This document shows, piece after piece, positions 17,807 through 27,800 of a stretch of 64,000 nucleotides of DNA. A program made the translations under genes and the position numbers. This DNA is from Methanosarcinales archaeon Methan_01 (lineage in GTDB: Archaea; Halobacteriota; Methanosarcinia; Methanotrichales; Methanotrichaceae): positions 1-64,000 of the forward strand of contig LUYE01000018.1 in NCBI GenBank assembly GCA_001602645.1. The letters are read 5' to 3'. The stretch's first letter is position 1; the number at the start of each line of letters is the position of its first letter. Under the pieces are notes generated by a model. It made no database searches, was not told where the DNA came from, and worked only from the letters and a program-made list of their open reading frames with translations.

Positions 17807-17959
17807 ATGAATTTGGCCATAGATCCGGTATGCAAGATGACCGTCGACGAGAAGACGGCGAAGTTCAAGACGGAGTACAGGGGAACAACTTACTACTTCT
17901 GCGCCCCCGGGTGCAAAAGGGCCTTCGAGAAAGACCCCGAGAAGTACCTGAAGAGTTGA
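17807..17959 (+). CDS. YHS-domain small metal-binding protein
   Basis: A 50-residue protein: AIDPVCKM near the start, YRGTTYYFCAPGCKRAF in the middle and DPEKYL at the end, which is the YHS domain found at the termini of or beside heavy-metal ATPases. It probably binds copper or another soft metal and hands it to CopA. Start is ATG 17807 or TTG 17813; GAGGTGAT lies at 17801-17808, which favours the TTG by spacing. It lies 35 bases after copA. Confidence 0.85.
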   Translation: MNLAIDPVCKMTVDEKTAKFKTEYRGTTYYFCAPGCKRAFEKDPEKYLKS

Positions 17960-18011
17960 TCCCCTTATAGGTGAAGTCCGAAAGAGCCGCAATAGATCGG
18001 GGGGTCAGCGG

Positions 18012-19427
18012 ATGAAGAAGTACGACGTCATAGTCGTCGGCTCCGGCGCCGGGATGATCATCGTCTCCCGGGGGATCAGGGCCGGGATGAAGGTCGCCCT
18101 CGTCGACCACGGCCCCATGGGCGGGACCTGCCTCAACAACGGCTGCATCCCCTCGAAGGTTCTGATCTACCCCGCCGACGTCGTCCGGACCCTGAAGGCG
18201 GCCCGGGCCGTCGGGGTGGAGGCCAAAATCGAGAGGATCGACTTCGACCTCATCATGAGGCGGATGCGCTCCATCGTCGATGAGGGTAGACGCGGCATGG
18301 AGAGGACCGCCGAGAGGGCCGAGGGCCTCGACTGGTACCGGGGCTGGGGGGAGTTCGTCGGCGATCGCAAGATCAGAATCGGCGACCAGACGATCACCGC
18401 CCCTCGGATCTTCATCGCCTCGGGGTCGAGGCCGCTCGTCCCGCATATCCCTGGCCTCGCGGAGGCGGGGTACATCGACAACGTCTCCGTCCTCTCGATT
18501 ACGCACCCCCCCGAGAGCCTCGTGATCCTGGGCGGAGGCTACATAGCCTGCGAGTACGGCCACTTCTTCTCCGCCCTGGGGACGGAGGTGACGATCGTCG
18601 GGAGGAACGAGCAGCTCCTCAAGGGCGAGGACCCCGAGATCTCCGAGATCGTAAGGAAGAGGCTCGGAGAATACGTCGACATCAGGACCGGCACCGAGGC
18701 GGTGAAGGTGGAGGTGAAAGGAGGCAAAAAGGTCGTCTCCGCCTTGGACCTCGCGGCCGATGCCGTCCGGGAGTTTGCCGCCGAGGAGGTGATGGTCGCC
18801 CTGGGGAGGAGGCCAAACTCCGACATCCTGAAGCCGGAGAGGTCGGGGGTCGAGGTCGACCGCTCCGGCTGGATCGTGGTGGACGACCGGATGGAGACGA
18901 GCCGGGAGGGGATCTGGGCCTTCGGGGACGCCATAGGAAAGCATATGTTCAGGCACACAGCCAACCGCGAGGCGAGGGTCGCCTGGAACAACGCCTTCGG
19001 CCAATCCGTAGAGGAGATGGACTACAGCGCCGTCCCCCACGCCGTCTTCACCTGCCCCCAGGTGGGGTCGGTGGGGATGACGGAGGCGGAGGCTAAGGCC
19101 GCCGGCTACAGGGTCCTGGTGGGGAGGGCCGAGTACGGAGACGTGACCAAGGGGTACGCCATGGCCGAGGAGGAGAGCCTGGCCAAGGTCGTCGTCAATG
19201 CCGGGGACGGCCGGATCCTCGGCTGCTCCATCGCCGGGACCGGGGCCGCCGAACTCGCCCAGCAGGTCGTATACCTGATGAACGCCGGCGACCACGACAG
19301 CGGGCCTGTCGGGCGATCCCTGGTGATCCATCCGGCCCTGAGTGAGGTCGTCGCCCGGGCCTTCGCAAACCTGTTGCCGCCTAACGAGGAGATTGAAGGG
19401 GACATTAGAGAGGGCATTATAAGATGA
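18012..19427 (+). CDS. Dihydrolipoamide dehydrogenase-like FAD/NAD(P) disulfide oxidoreductase
   Basis: The 471-residue flavoprotein has an FAD-binding GSGAGM near residue 10, the redox-active disulfide in GGTCLNNGCIPSK, an NAD(P)-binding GGGYIACE, GDAIG for FAD and a C-terminal HPALSE carrying the catalytic histidine-glutamate pair. It belongs with dihydrolipoamide dehydrogenase, mercuric and mycothiol-disulfide reductases; the substrate cannot be fixed. No E2/E1 genes lie nearby, while CopA, YHS, glutaredoxin and FTR genes do, so a thiol-redox or metal-stress role is plausible. Its stop overlaps the deaminase start by four bases. Confidence 0.88.
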   Translation: MKKYDVIVVGSGAGMIIVSRGIRAGMKVALVDHGPMGGTCLNNGCIPSKVLIYPADVVRTLKAARAVGVEAKIERIDFDLIMRRMRSIVDEGRRGMERTAERAEGLDWYRGWGEFVGDRKIRIGDQTITAPRIFIASGSRPLVPHIPGLAEAGYIDNVSVLSITHPPESLVILGGGYIACEYGHFFSALGTEVTIVGRNEQLLKGEDPEISEIVRKRLGEYVDIRTGTEAVKVEVKGGKKVVSALDLAADAVREFAAEEVMVALGRRPNSDILKPERSGVEVDRSGWIVVDDRMETSREGIWAFGDAIGKHMFRHTANREARVAWNNAFGQSVEEMDYSAVPHAVFTCPQVGSVGMTEAEAKAAGYRVLVGRAEYGDVTKGYAMAEEESLAKVVVNAGDGRILGCSIAGTGAAELAQQVVYLMNAGDHDSGPVGRSLVIHPALSEVVARAFANLLPPNEEIEGDIREGIIR

Positions 19428-19888
19428 ACGAGTTTCTGGCCCTAGCCCTGGAGGAGGCCCGGGCCGGGATCGAGAACGACGACGGCGGCCCCTTCGGCGC
19501 CGTGGTCGTCCGGGAGGGCGTCGTCATATCGAAGGCCCACAACGAGGTCCTGAGGCGAAACGACCCCACCGCCCACGCCGAGATCCTGGCGATCCGCCGG
19601 GCATCAGCGATCCTCGGAAGCTTCGACCTCTCGACTTGCGAGATCTACTCCACCTCCGAGCCCTGCCCCATGTGCTTTTCCGCCATATTCTGGGCGAGGA
19701 TCAGAAGGCTCGTCTACGGGACGACCCGGGAGGACGTCGCCGAGATCGGCTTCGACGACAGCCTGATCTACGACATCATAAAGGGCGAGGCGGAGGCCGA
19801 GGAGATGGAGGTGGTGAGCCTCGATCGGGAGGGGTGCCGGGCGGTTCTGGAGGAGTGGAGGAGAAAGCCGGGGCGGAGGATGTACTGA
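19424..19888 (+). CDS. Nucleoside/guanine deaminase-like protein
   Basis: A 154-residue member of the cytidine deaminase superfamily. The zinc site is complete: HAE (about residue 51) with catalytic glutamate and PCPMC (about 82) with two cysteine ligands. The C-terminal region with FDDSLIYDII resembles guanine deaminases more than tRNA adenosine deaminases. It would hydrolytically deaminate a purine or cytosine base; the substrate is not certain. The gene is coupled by ATGA to the flavoprotein and ends this plus-strand run. Confidence 0.85.
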   Translation: MNEFLALALEEARAGIENDDGGPFGAVVVREGVVISKAHNEVLRRNDPTAHAEILAIRRASAILGSFDLSTCEIYSTSEPCPMCFSAIFWARIRRLVYGTTREDVAEIGFDDSLIYDIIKGEAEAEEMEVVSLDREGCRAVLEEWRRKPGRRMY

Positions 19889-20218
19889 ATAAGATATTTT
19901 TATATTTATCTAACATTATCTTCAGGCTGCAGATTTCATAGCAGAAGCCATAGCCCGGAGATATCGATATAGAGATGACACCATCTACAGCATGATTCGG
20001 CATGAGGTGACAGCCGCCTTCGAGTTCCCAGAAGAGATTTGGTGAACCCCTCTCTAATCGTCCCACCTGCTCATGAGCAGCATCATCCTTTCGAGAGGGA
20101 CTTACTCGCTCAAGATATCGATACCCTCCTTGATATTTAAGGCCCGCGGTGGCGATCTTCTCCCCCACCCCTCCCACAACCCACCACCCCATCGCCTCAC
20201 CCTCCGCGGAAATCCTGA
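19889..20218. other. Non-coding gap before the decayed methyltransferase
   Basis: The first part is AT-rich (runs of T near 19900 could end transcription of the preceding operon); the rest is mixed. No reading frame with a ribosome site or family motif is seen. A TATA-like TGATATTTAAGG lies near 20132-20143. Confidence 0.4.
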
Positions 20219-20870
20219 TATAAACAGCCGGAAAAAAGCCATCCATGGCCGGACCCCTACGTCCACGGCTACCACCCGCGTGAGAGCACCCGCCAGGAGG
20301 GTGGCGGCCGCGGGGATCGGAAACGTCCGGGTCCTCCAGGGGGACATCTTCAGCCTACCCTTCCGGAAAGAAGCCTTCGACCATCTCTTCGTCTGCTTCG
20401 TTCTGGAGCATCTACCACGACCCATCGAGGCCCTCTCCATCCTCAAGGAGTTCGTAAAGCCGGGCGGGACGATCACGGCGATCGAGGGGGACCACGGCTC
20501 CGCCTACTTCCACCCTGACAGCCCCGCCGCCCGGCAGGCCATCGGCTGCCAGGTTATCCTCCAGGAGCGGGTGGGGGGAAACGCCATGATAGGCCGGGAG
20601 CTCTACCCCCTCCTCGTCCGGGCCGGGTTCGCCGAGGTCTCCGTCTCCCCCCGGATGGTCTACGCCGACGGGTCCAGGCCCGCCATGGCCGACGGCTTCA
20701 CTCGGAGGACCTTCACCGCCATGATCGAGGGGGTCCGGGAGGCGGCCCTGGCGGCCGGGTTGATGGGGGCGGACGAGTTCGATTCGGGGATCCGGGACCT
20801 GTACCGGACGGCGGAGGAGGACGGGGTCTTCTGCTACACCTTCTTCAAGGCGACCGGAAAGAACAGCTGA
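20219..20870 (+). pseudogene. SAM-dependent methyltransferase, internally deleted and frameshifted
   Basis: The C-terminal 190 codons are well preserved (GDIFSLPF, FDHLFVCFVLEHL, LKPGGTITAIEGDHGS, then FCYTFFK). The family's N-terminal DPYVHGYHPRESTR is also present at 20252-20293, but in a different frame. Between them about 60 residues are missing, including the glycine-rich SAM-binding motif (E-x-G-C-G). The junction lies at about 20294-20297, within CGCCAGGAGG. The frame upstream opens with ATA rather than a normal start. With motif I gone the product cannot bind SAM normally, so this is almost certainly a pseudogene. Confidence 0.8.
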
Positions 20871-20959
20871 GCCGGACGGTCCGAGCCGGTCCGATCGTTT
20901 GAATTCTTGAGCCGAAAGGTCGAAAAGATTATTTAGCCCCTCCATCCCACCTCACCTCC

Positions 20960-21601
20960 ATGATCCGAAACTCCCGCCTCATCCTCGTCCTCGACGTCCT
21001 TTCCAGGGACAGAGCCCTCGACCTCGCCTCGTCCCTCCGGGACAAAATCGACTACGTCAAGGTCGGCTACCCCCTCATCCTGGCGGCGGGGCTCGACGTC
21101 GTCGGGGAGCTCTCCAGGATCGCGCCCGTCATCGCTGACCTGAAGATCGCCGACATCCCCAATACCAACACCCTCATCTCCGAGCAGGTCCTGGAGGCCG
21201 GTGCCAGCGGCATCATCGCCCACGCCTTCGTCGGGAAGGACAGCCTCTCCGCCTGCGTCGACGCCGCCCGCGAACACGGGGGACTCGTCTTCGCCATGAC
21301 GGAGATGAGCCACCCCGGGGCGGAGGAGCTGATGGCCCCGGTCGCCGAGAGGCTCGCCAGGATGGCGACGGAGTGCGGCGTCGACGGGGTCGTCGCCCCC
21401 GCCACGAGGCCCGAGCGGATAAGGCTCGTCAGGTCGATCGTCGGCGATCTGGCGATCATATCGCCAGGAGTCGGGGCCCAGGGCGGCTCGGCCCGGGCCG
21501 CCATCGAGGCGGGGGCAGACAGCCTCATCGTCGGAAGGTCGATCACCGAGTCGCCTAACCCGGCGGCCTCCGCCGACGCGATCCTGAGGGAGATCCGCTG
21601 A
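20960..21601 (+). CDS. pyrF: Orotidine 5'-phosphate decarboxylase
   Basis: PyrF makes UMP from OMP, the last step of de novo pyrimidine synthesis. The 213-residue length is right for the archaeal form. The catalytic DxKxxD is seen as DLKIADIPNT (about residue 60). Phosphate-gripping residues appear in ISPGVGAQGG and LIVGRSITES near the C-terminus. It has its own ATG and an upstream AT-rich element (GATTATTTAG). No other pyr gene is adjacent. Confidence 0.95.
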   Translation: MIRNSRLILVLDVLSRDRALDLASSLRDKIDYVKVGYPLILAAGLDVVGELSRIAPVIADLKIADIPNTNTLISEQVLEAGASGIIAHAFVGKDSLSACVDAAREHGGLVFAMTEMSHPGAEELMAPVAERLARMATECGVDGVVAPATRPERIRLVRSIVGDLAIISPGVGAQGGSARAAIEAGADSLIVGRSITESPNPAASADAILREIR

Positions 21602-21655
21602 CCCCCCAAAAAAATCATAAAAACTTTTTTATCTTCTCGAGTTGATCTATAACTC

Positions 21656-21946
21656 ATGATAGTGGCGGAGCTTTCTCTGATACCGATGGGGACGGGAACG
21701 AGCGCGAGCAGATACGTTCGGGCCGTCCACCAGGTTCTGAAGGAGTCGGGGCTCGCCTTCATTCCGGGTCCCATGTCCACCGTCCTCGAGGCGGGGAGCA
21801 TGACCGAGCTCTTCAGGGTCGCCGAGAAGGCCGACGCGGCCCTGGCGGGGATGGGGGTCGGAAGGATCATAACCACGATCAAGATCGACCACCGGCTGGA
21901 CAAGGAGATCTCCATCGAGACGAAGATGGAGGCGATCAGGCAATAG
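21656..21946 (+). CDS. MTH1187-family thiamine-binding protein (DUF77)
   Basis: A 96-residue ferredoxin-like fold protein beginning MIVAELSLIPMGTGTSASRY, with GPMSTVLEAG and a C-terminal LDKEISIETKM. The family binds thiamine or a related pyrimidine and is thought to act in thiamine handling. It is short and complete. T-rich sequence just upstream (21609-21632) may both terminate pyrF and place a TATA element. Confidence 0.88.
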   Translation: MIVAELSLIPMGTGTSASRYVRAVHQVLKESGLAFIPGPMSTVLEAGSMTELFRVAEKADAALAGMGVGRIITTIKIDHRLDKEISIETKMEAIRQ

Positions 21947-22030
21947 GGGAGAACAGGAGAGGACGGGAGAGCTGGAGAGGATAGAGGAGCGGGAGAGGGG
22001 AGAAGAATAAGATCCGCGACGGAAAAAGAG
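21947..22030. repeat. GA-rich imperfect repeat tract
   Basis: A nearly pure purine stretch built of variants of GGAGAG and GGAGC follows the thiamine-binding gene. It contains no frame. It could have arisen by slippage; on the minus strand it lies downstream of dnaJ as a pyrimidine tract. Confidence 0.6.
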
Positions 22031-22104
22031 AACAAGAGAGCCTAGACGGGGGTGAGAGACCAAAATGCTTGCCGCCTCCGCGGGGTCCGAAGGGCCGGAC
22101 GCCC

Positions 22105-23331
22105 TCACTGGACCGCCTCCTTCACCTCGTCGACGATCTTGCCGAGGAACCCCTTCTCCTTCTTCTCGGAGGGCTTCTCCTTCTTCTTCACGCCCTCGCT
22201 CCCCTTCGCCTCTCTCTTTCCCTCGCCGAACTCGGCCGCCAGCTCCTCGAGCAGCTCCCTCTGCCTCCCGGTGAGGCTTGAGGGGGTCTTGACGTTCACC
22301 CGGACGTGCATGTCGCCGGTTCCGCCGAAGCCGTGGAGGCGGGGGATCCCCTTCCCCTTCAGCCGAAAGACCGAGCCGCTCTGGGTCCCGGCGGGGACCT
22401 TTATCCTCGCCCGCATCCCGTCGAGGGTCGGCACCTCCAAGTCAGCACCCAAAGCCGCCTGGGTGATGGATAGGTCCGTATCGTAGAGGAGGTCGTCGTC
22501 GGCCCTCTTGAAGAGGAGATGGGGCCGGACGTTGACGAAGACGTATAAATCCCCGGCTTCGCCTCCGGCGTCGGGGCTCGCCTCCCCCTGGCCACCAAGC
22601 CTCAGGTGCTGGCCGGAGTCGACCCCCGCGGGGATCTTGACGTTGATCTTCCTCGTCTTCCGGACCCGGCCGGAGCCCCGACACTCAGCGCAGGGGTCGG
22701 AGACGACCTGGCCCCGGCCCCCGCAGCGGGAGCAGGTGGAGGAGGTCATCATCTGCCCGAAGGGGGTCTTCTGGACCCGAGTCACCTGACCAGCCCCGCC
22801 ACACTGTGAGCAGGTTTGGGGGGATGTTCCGGGCTTCGCCCCGGTGCCACCACAAGTAGGGCAGCTCTCCATCCTCGGGACCTCGATGGAGGTCTCCAGG
22901 CCCGTCGCCACCTCCTCCAAGGTCATCTCCAGGTCGTAGCGGAGGTCGCGCCCCCGGCCGGGGCCGCGCCTTCCTCCCCGGCCGCCGCCGAAGAACATGT
23001 CGAAGATGCTGCCACCGCCGAAGCCGCCTCCGCCGAAACCGAAGCCCCGGAGGAGGTCCTCGAAGTCCACCCCCCGGAAGAGGTCCTCCTGGGAGTAGCG
23101 GCCGTCGATCCCGGCGTGGCCGAACTGGTCGTACTGCCTCCTCTTGTCGGGGTCAGAGAGGACGGCGTAAGCCTCGGAGATCTCCTTGAACCTCTCCTCG
23201 GCGTCGGGCTCCTCAGACCTATCGGGATGGTACTTGAGGGCGAGCTTCCGGTAAGCGCTCTTGATCTCCTTCGGGTCCGCCTCTTTTCCGACCCCGAGAA
23301 CCTCGTAGTAGTCTCTCTTGTTCCCAGCCAC
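22105..23331 (-). CDS. dnaJ: Chaperone DnaJ
   Basis: Type I DnaJ of 408 residues. J-domain with YHPDRS (HPD at about residue 35), a glycine/phenylalanine-rich linker, four CxxCxGxG zinc motifs (about residues 138-208) and a C-terminal substrate domain. An additional lysine/glutamate-rich tail of about 35 residues ends the protein. It recruits DnaK to clients. The start is GTG. It is downstream of grpE and dnaK on the same strand, 135 bases after dnaK. The bacterial Hsp70 set in methanogens is generally taken as acquired by ancient transfer. Confidence 0.97.
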   Translation of the reverse strand: MAGNKRDYYEVLGVGKEADPKEIKSAYRKLALKYHPDRSEEPDAEERFKEISEAYAVLSDPDKRRQYDQFGHAGIDGRYSQEDLFRGVDFEDLLRGFGFGGGGFGGGSIFDMFFGGGRGGRRGPGRGRDLRYDLEMTLEEVATGLETSIEVPRMESCPTCGGTGAKPGTSPQTCSQCGGAGQVTRVQKTPFGQMMTSSTCSRCGGRGQVVSDPCAECRGSGRVRKTRKINVKIPAGVDSGQHLRLGGQGEASPDAGGEAGDLYVFVNVRPHLLFKRADDDLLYDTDLSITQAALGADLEVPTLDGMRARIKVPAGTQSGSVFRLKGKGIPRLHGFGGTGDMHVRVNVKTPSSLTGRQRELLEELAAEFGEGKREAKGSEGVKKKEKPSEKKEKGFLGKIVDEVKEAVQ

Positions 23332-23466
23332 CGCCTATCCTCTCCCCATCCGAAACACGACGTCTTCAGGGACACCAAGTCCCGCCTCAAACGACCGTAC
23401 CTCAACCCATGGCCTTCGAGGACGGCCCTTCACCAGCCATCCTCCTTCAACCAAAATACACCGACT

Positions 23467-25326
23467 TCATTTCTTGTCGTTGACGACCTCGAAGTCGGCG
23501 TCTATCGTCTCGCCAGAGGCGGTGGGGCCATCCTGGCTCTGCTGCTGTTTCTCCTCTTCTCGCTTTTGCTGCTCGGCCGCCCGCTGATACATCGCCGTCG
23601 AGAGCTCGTAGATGGCGTTCTGGAGGGCCTCCGTCTTCTCCTTTATCTTGGCGATATCCCCGCCGGCTAGGGCCTCCTTCGCCTCCCCGATCGCCCTCTC
23701 GATCTTCTCCTTCTGGTCGGCGGTGACGACCTCCCCCGCCTCCTTGAGGGTCTTCTCCGCGGTGTAGACGAGGGTCTCGGCCTGGTTCTTCGCCTCGATC
23801 TCCTCCTTCCTCCTGATGTCCTCGTAAGCGTGCTGCTCCGCCTCTCGGATCTTCCTCTCGATCTCGTTCTGGGAGAGCTTGTGGGGGGCGGAGATGGTGA
23901 TCGCCTGCTCTTTTCCGGTGGCGAGGTCCTTCGCCGAGACGTTCAGAATCCCGTTGGCGTCGATGTCGAAGGCCACCTCGATCTGGGGTATCCCCCTCGG
24001 CGCCGGGGGTATCCCCGAGAGGGTGAACCGTCCCAGGGAGGTGTTGTCCTTGGCGAGGGGCCTCTCTCCCTGGAGGACGTGGATCTCGACGGTCGTCTGG
24101 TTGTCGGCGGCCGTCGTGAAGATCTGGCTCTTCCTCGTCGGGATGGTGGTGTTCCTCTCGATCAGCTTCGTCGCGACGCCCCCGAGGGTCTCGATCCCCA
24201 GGGAGAGGGGGGTGACGTCCAGGAGGAGGATGTCCTTCACCTCGCCTCCCAGGACCCCGCCCTGGACCGCCGCCCCTATGGCGACGCACTCCATCGGGTC
24301 GACGCCGCCCTCCGGCTCCTTCCCCATGAACTCGGTGACGAACTTCCTGACGGCGGGCATCCGAGTGGGGCCGCCGACGAGGACGATCTTGTCGATCCCG
24401 GACTTATCGAGCTTGGCGTCCCGGATCGCCTGGGTCATGGGGTTGCGGCACCGCTCCAGGACCGCCTTTATCAGCTCCTCCAGCTTCGCCCGGGTTATCG
24501 TCATCTCCAGGTGCTTGGGGCCGGTCTGATCTGCGGTGATGTAGGGGAGGTTCATCGTCGTCTGGAGGACCGATGAGAGCTCGATCTTCGCGATCTCCAC
24601 CGCCTCCCTCAGCCTCTGCATCGCCATCCTATCGCCCTTGAGGTCGATCCCCGACTCCTGCCTGTACCTCTCGACGACGTAATTGGTGAGGATCTCGTCC
24701 ATGTCCCGGCCGCCGAGCTGGGTGTCGCCGCTCGTCGACTTCACCTCGAAAACCCCCTCCCCCGCCTCCATGATGGTGACGTCGAGGGTCCCTCCACCGA
24801 GGTCGAAGACCATGAGGGTCGCCTCCCCCTCCTTGTCCATGCCGTAGGCGAGGGCCGCCGCCGTCGGCTCGTTTATGATCCTGACGACGTCGAGCCCGGC
24901 GATGGTGCCGGCGTCTTTGGTCGCCTGCCTCTGGTTGTCGTTGAAGTAGGCGGGGACGGTGATCACCGCCTTCTCCACCTTCTCGCCCAGGAAAGCCTCG
25001 GCGTCATCCTTGATCTTCCGGAGGATGAAGGAGGAGATGTCCTGGGGGGTGTAGAACTTGCCGTAGACCTCCACCCGGTAGTCCTGGCCCATCTTCCGCT
25101 TGATTCCAGTTATCGTCCCGTCGGGGTTCGTCGCCGCCTGCCTCCGAGCCGGCTCGCCCACCAGCCTCTGGCCGTCCTTGGTGAAGGCGACGTAAGAGGG
25201 GAAGGCCTTCCCTCCGGCGACGATGCTCGTACCCTCGGCGCTGGGGATCATGGTGGGCTTTCCGCCGATGAGGACGGCGGCGGCTGAGTTGCTGGTTCCC
25301 AGGTCTATGCCTATGATCTTGGACAC
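23467..25326 (-). CDS. dnaK: Chaperone DnaK (Hsp70)
   Basis: Hsp70 of 619 residues. ATPase domain starts [13 protein letters not shown], with [11 protein letters not shown] and [11 protein letters not shown]; the substrate domain and helical lid end in a glutamine/glutamate-rich tail. It folds nascent and damaged proteins with DnaJ and GrpE. The start is GTG preceded by AAGGTGAT. Gene order grpE-dnaK-dnaJ implies an operon; the 34-base gap to grpE has no obvious promoter. Confidence 0.98.
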   Translation of the reverse strand: MSKIIGIDLGTSNSAAAVLIGGKPTMIPSAEGTSIVAGGKAFPSYVAFTKDGQRLVGEPARRQAATNPDGTITGIKRKMGQDYRVEVYGKFYTPQDISSFILRKIKDDAEAFLGEKVEKAVITVPAYFNDNQRQATKDAGTIAGLDVVRIINEPTAAALAYGMDKEGEATLMVFDLGGGTLDVTIMEAGEGVFEVKSTSGDTQLGGRDMDEILTNYVVERYRQESGIDLKGDRMAMQRLREAVEIAKIELSSVLQTTMNLPYITADQTGPKHLEMTITRAKLEELIKAVLERCRNPMTQAIRDAKLDKSGIDKIVLVGGPTRMPAVRKFVTEFMGKEPEGGVDPMECVAIGAAVQGGVLGGEVKDILLLDVTPLSLGIETLGGVATKLIERNTTIPTRKSQIFTTAADNQTTVEIHVLQGERPLAKDNTSLGRFTLSGIPPAPRGIPQIEVAFDIDANGILNVSAKDLATGKEQAITISAPHKLSQNEIERKIREAEQHAYEDIRRKEEIEAKNQAETLVYTAEKTLKEAGEVVTADQKEKIERAIGEAKEALAGGDIAKIKEKTEALQNAIYELSTAMYQRAAEQQKREEEKQQQSQDGPTASGETIDADFEVVNDKK

Positions 25327-25360
25327 GTTATCACCTTCCTGAAAATGAACTATTGAATAT

Positions 25361-25924
25361 TTACGGTTTTTTGGAGACGAGGACCTTGGAGAAGCGGATC
25401 ACCTTTGAGTTGAGGGCGTAGCCCCGCTGAACCTCCTCGGCCACCGTCCCTTCTTCATCCTCGTCGGACTCGACCATCATCAGAGCCTCGTGCTTGTAGG
25501 GGTCGAACTTCTCTCCCGTCGCCTCGATCGGCGAGAGGCCTTCGGTCCGGAGGACGTCCAGAAGCTGATTTCGGACCTTCTCCATCCCTTCGACGTGCTT
25601 TGCGGCCTGATCGAGGCTGTCGAGGACGGGCAAAAGCTTCGTCACCACCCTCTCTGCGGCATAAAGGGTGAGGGCCTCCCTCTCCCGGGAGGCCCTTTTG
25701 ACGGTGTTCTCCAGCTCCGCCCTGCACCGGAGGAGCTGGTCGGTCAGCTCCTCGACCAGCCGCACCTCCTCTGCGAGGAGCCGCGCCAGCTCCCGAGGGT
25801 CCAGATCTGCCTTCCCGATCTCCGCCCCCTCTCCGGCAGAGCCACCGCCATCCTTCAGCGATCTGCCCATCCCCTTCTCGCCGGTGGGCTCATCCTCTTT
25901 TCTTTCGCTCTTCTTCGCCTTCAT
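25361..25924 (-). CDS. grpE: Nucleotide exchange factor GrpE
   Basis: A 187-residue GrpE: charged disordered N-terminus, long coiled coil (about residues 45-105) and a C-terminal beta domain with [11 protein letters not shown] and [20 protein letters not shown]. It releases ADP from DnaK. ATG start with GGGGTGG upstream. It heads the Hsp70 operon and lies 106 bases after the thermosome gene. Confidence 0.95.
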   Translation of the reverse strand: MKAKKSERKEDEPTGEKGMGRSLKDGGGSAGEGAEIGKADLDPRELARLLAEEVRLVEELTDQLLRCRAELENTVKRASREREALTLYAAERVVTKLLPVLDSLDQAAKHVEGMEKVRNQLLDVLRTEGLSPIEATGEKFDPYKHEALMMVESDEDEEGTVAEEVQRGYALNSKVIRFSKVLVSKKP

Positions 25925-26031
25925 AAACCACCCCCTCTCGTTGGGGGCGAACGATATCGCCGACGAAAAGTCCTTCTCCGATCGAGAGGTGGGGGCGGCG
26001 ACCGCCCCCGAACCCGCGCTCCCGATCCCCC

Positions 26032-27678
26032 CTACCTCATCGGAGGCATCATCGGGTTTCTCGTATAGTCGTGGGGGCTCTGGCCGGGCTTCGGCTTGAG
26101 CCCCTCGACCTTGGCGGCGATGACGTCGTCGACCCGGAGGACGAGGGTCGCGGCGGCGGTGCCGGACTTGATCGCCTGGGTCTTGACCTTCAGGGGCTCG
26201 ACGACCCCCGCCTCGATCATGTCGGCGGGCTTGCCGGAGTTCATCTCCAGGCCGTAGCTCCCCTTTCCCGCCCCGTGGCTGGACCGGAGGCGGACGAGGA
26301 CGTCGATCGGGTCGAACCCGGCATTCTCCGCCAGGTTGAAGGGTATCTCCTCGACGGCGTCGGCGAAGGCCTTTACTGCTAGCTGGTCTCTGCCGGTGAT
26401 GGTGGAGGCGTACTGCCGGAGCTTCTCCGCCACCTCGATCTCAGGAGCCCCTCCGCCGGGGACGATCTTCTTCGACTCCAGGACCGTCGCCACAGACCAG
26501 AGGGCATCCTCTAGGGCCCTCTCGATGTTATCCCGGAGCTGCTCGCTCGATCCGTGGATGACCACCGTCACGGCCTTGGCCCCGCGACACCCCTCGACGA
26601 AGATCATCTTCTTCTCCCTTCCTACCTTCCTCTCGGATACGAGATCTGCAGACCCCAGGTCCTCGGCCCTCATCTCTAGAGGGTCGGTGACGATCGTACC
26701 GCCGGTGGCGAGGGCCAGAAACTTCATCTCCTCATCGCTGACCCTCCGGGCGGCGATGATCCCATGGTTTGCGAGGTAACGGGAGGCGTAAGCGCCTATC
26801 CCCTGCTTGCAGAAGACGACGTTCGCCCCGACCTTCGCCATGGCGTCGACCTTCTCCTTCAGCACCTCGTCCTCCCCCTCCCGGAAGCTGCTGAGGCTCT
26901 CGGGGCTCGATATGGTGACCTTGGCGTCGGTGGAGAGCTTCTTCAGCTCCAGGGTGCTGTCGAGGAGGGCGATCTTCGCCCCCTCCACCCTCTTCGGCAT
27001 ATCTGGGTTTAGCCTCTCCTTGTCGAGGACGACGCCCTCCTCTAGGACCGTATCCTTCACCGATCCGCTCCCGATCTTGACGAAGTTGACCCTCTCCTCG
27101 ACGTCGAACTTCCCCTCCTCTTCGATGGCCGCGGCAGCGTCTACGCAGATCTCGGCGAGGCGATCCTTGAAGATCTCGATCCCCTTACCCGTCATGGCGG
27201 TCTCGGCGATCTTCTTCAGTATATCGCGGTCCTCCTTGGATACCTCCAACGCCATCTCCTCCAGGATCTCGTAGGACTTCTTCTGGGCCGCCTTGTACCC
27301 CTGGACGATCACCGTCGGGTGGACTCCGATGTCGATCAGCTCCTCGGCGTTCTCCAGGAGCCCTCCGGCGATGACGACGGCGGTCGTCGTACCGTCCCCC
27401 ACCTCGTCCTCCTGAGCCCGAGCCACCTCGACGATCATCTTCGCCACCGGGTGCTCTATATCCATCTCCCGGAGGATGGTGGCTCCGTCGTTGGTGATGA
27501 CGACGTCCCCGGAGCCGTCGACGAGCATCTTGTCCATCCCCTTGGGGCCGAGGGTGGTCTTCAGGACCGTAGCCACCGCCTTCGCCGCCATGATGTTCCT
27601 GCGCTGAGCGTCCTTTCCAGTCTCGCGCTTATGTCCCTCTTTCAGGATCAGTATAGGAGCGTTTGTTAATCCAGCCAA
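26032..27678 (-). CDS. Thermosome subunit (group II chaperonin)
   Basis: The 548-residue chaperonin has [21 protein letters not shown] for ATP hydrolysis and [10 protein letters not shown], all hallmarks of archaeal CCT-like subunits, which form a double ring with built-in lid. The C-terminus ends MMPPMR rather than in the glycine-methionine repeats usual for thermosomes. The start is TTG with GGGGAGG seven bases upstream. A TATA box with BRE at 27722-27738 drives it. Its position beside the Hsp70 operon groups the main folding machines. Confidence 0.97.
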   Translation of the reverse strand: MAGLTNAPILILKEGHKRETGKDAQRRNIMAAKAVATVLKTTLGPKGMDKMLVDGSGDVVITNDGATILREMDIEHPVAKMIVEVARAQEDEVGDGTTTAVVIAGGLLENAEELIDIGVHPTVIVQGYKAAQKKSYEILEEMALEVSKEDRDILKKIAETAMTGKGIEIFKDRLAEICVDAAAAIEEEGKFDVEERVNFVKIGSGSVKDTVLEEGVVLDKERLNPDMPKRVEGAKIALLDSTLELKKLSTDAKVTISSPESLSSFREGEDEVLKEKVDAMAKVGANVVFCKQGIGAYASRYLANHGIIAARRVSDEEMKFLALATGGTIVTDPLEMRAEDLGSADLVSERKVGREKKMIFVEGCRGAKAVTVVIHGSSEQLRDNIERALEDALWSVATVLESKKIVPGGGAPEIEVAEKLRQYASTITGRDQLAVKAFADAVEEIPFNLAENAGFDPIDVLVRLRSSHGAGKGSYGLEMNSGKPADMIEAGVVEPLKVKTQAIKSGTAAATLVLRVDDVIAAKVEGLKPKPGQSPHDYTRNPMMPPMR

Positions 27679-27721
27679 ATCGAGGCCTCCCCATTCATTC
27701 TGGTCACCAGCAGTTTAAAGT

Positions 27722-27738
27722 TCTATATAAATATTTCG
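27722..27738 (-). promoter_or_regulatory. TATA/BRE promoter of the thermosome gene
   Basis: The minus strand reads CGAAATATTTATATAGA, a BRE followed by a TATA box. Initiation would fall near 27703, about 25 bases before the start codon. Confidence 0.7.
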
Positions 27739-27765
27739 CGTCGCCTTTCCGTTGCCGCCGAGGCA

Positions 27766-27800
27766 GTATATAGACTATATAGGAAAATGCTATATATATG
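27766..27800 (+). promoter_or_regulatory. AT-rich promoter region of the pst operon
   Basis: Successive TATA-like elements (GTATATAGA, CTATATAGG, CTATATATAT) lie just before the pstS start codons. A TATA box centred near 27770 would give a nearly leaderless message. No recognisable Pho-type operator is seen. Confidence 0.45.

Noticed and set aside
17865-19331. Long minus-strand reading frame opposite the flavoprotein gene
   Set aside because: It is a codon-position shadow in GC-rich coding DNA. The plus strand carries a complete flavoprotein with all motifs.
20073-20300. N-terminus of the methyltransferase frame opening at 20073
   Set aside because: The proline/serine-rich translation does not match the family. 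The true N-terminal remnant lies in another frame from 20219.
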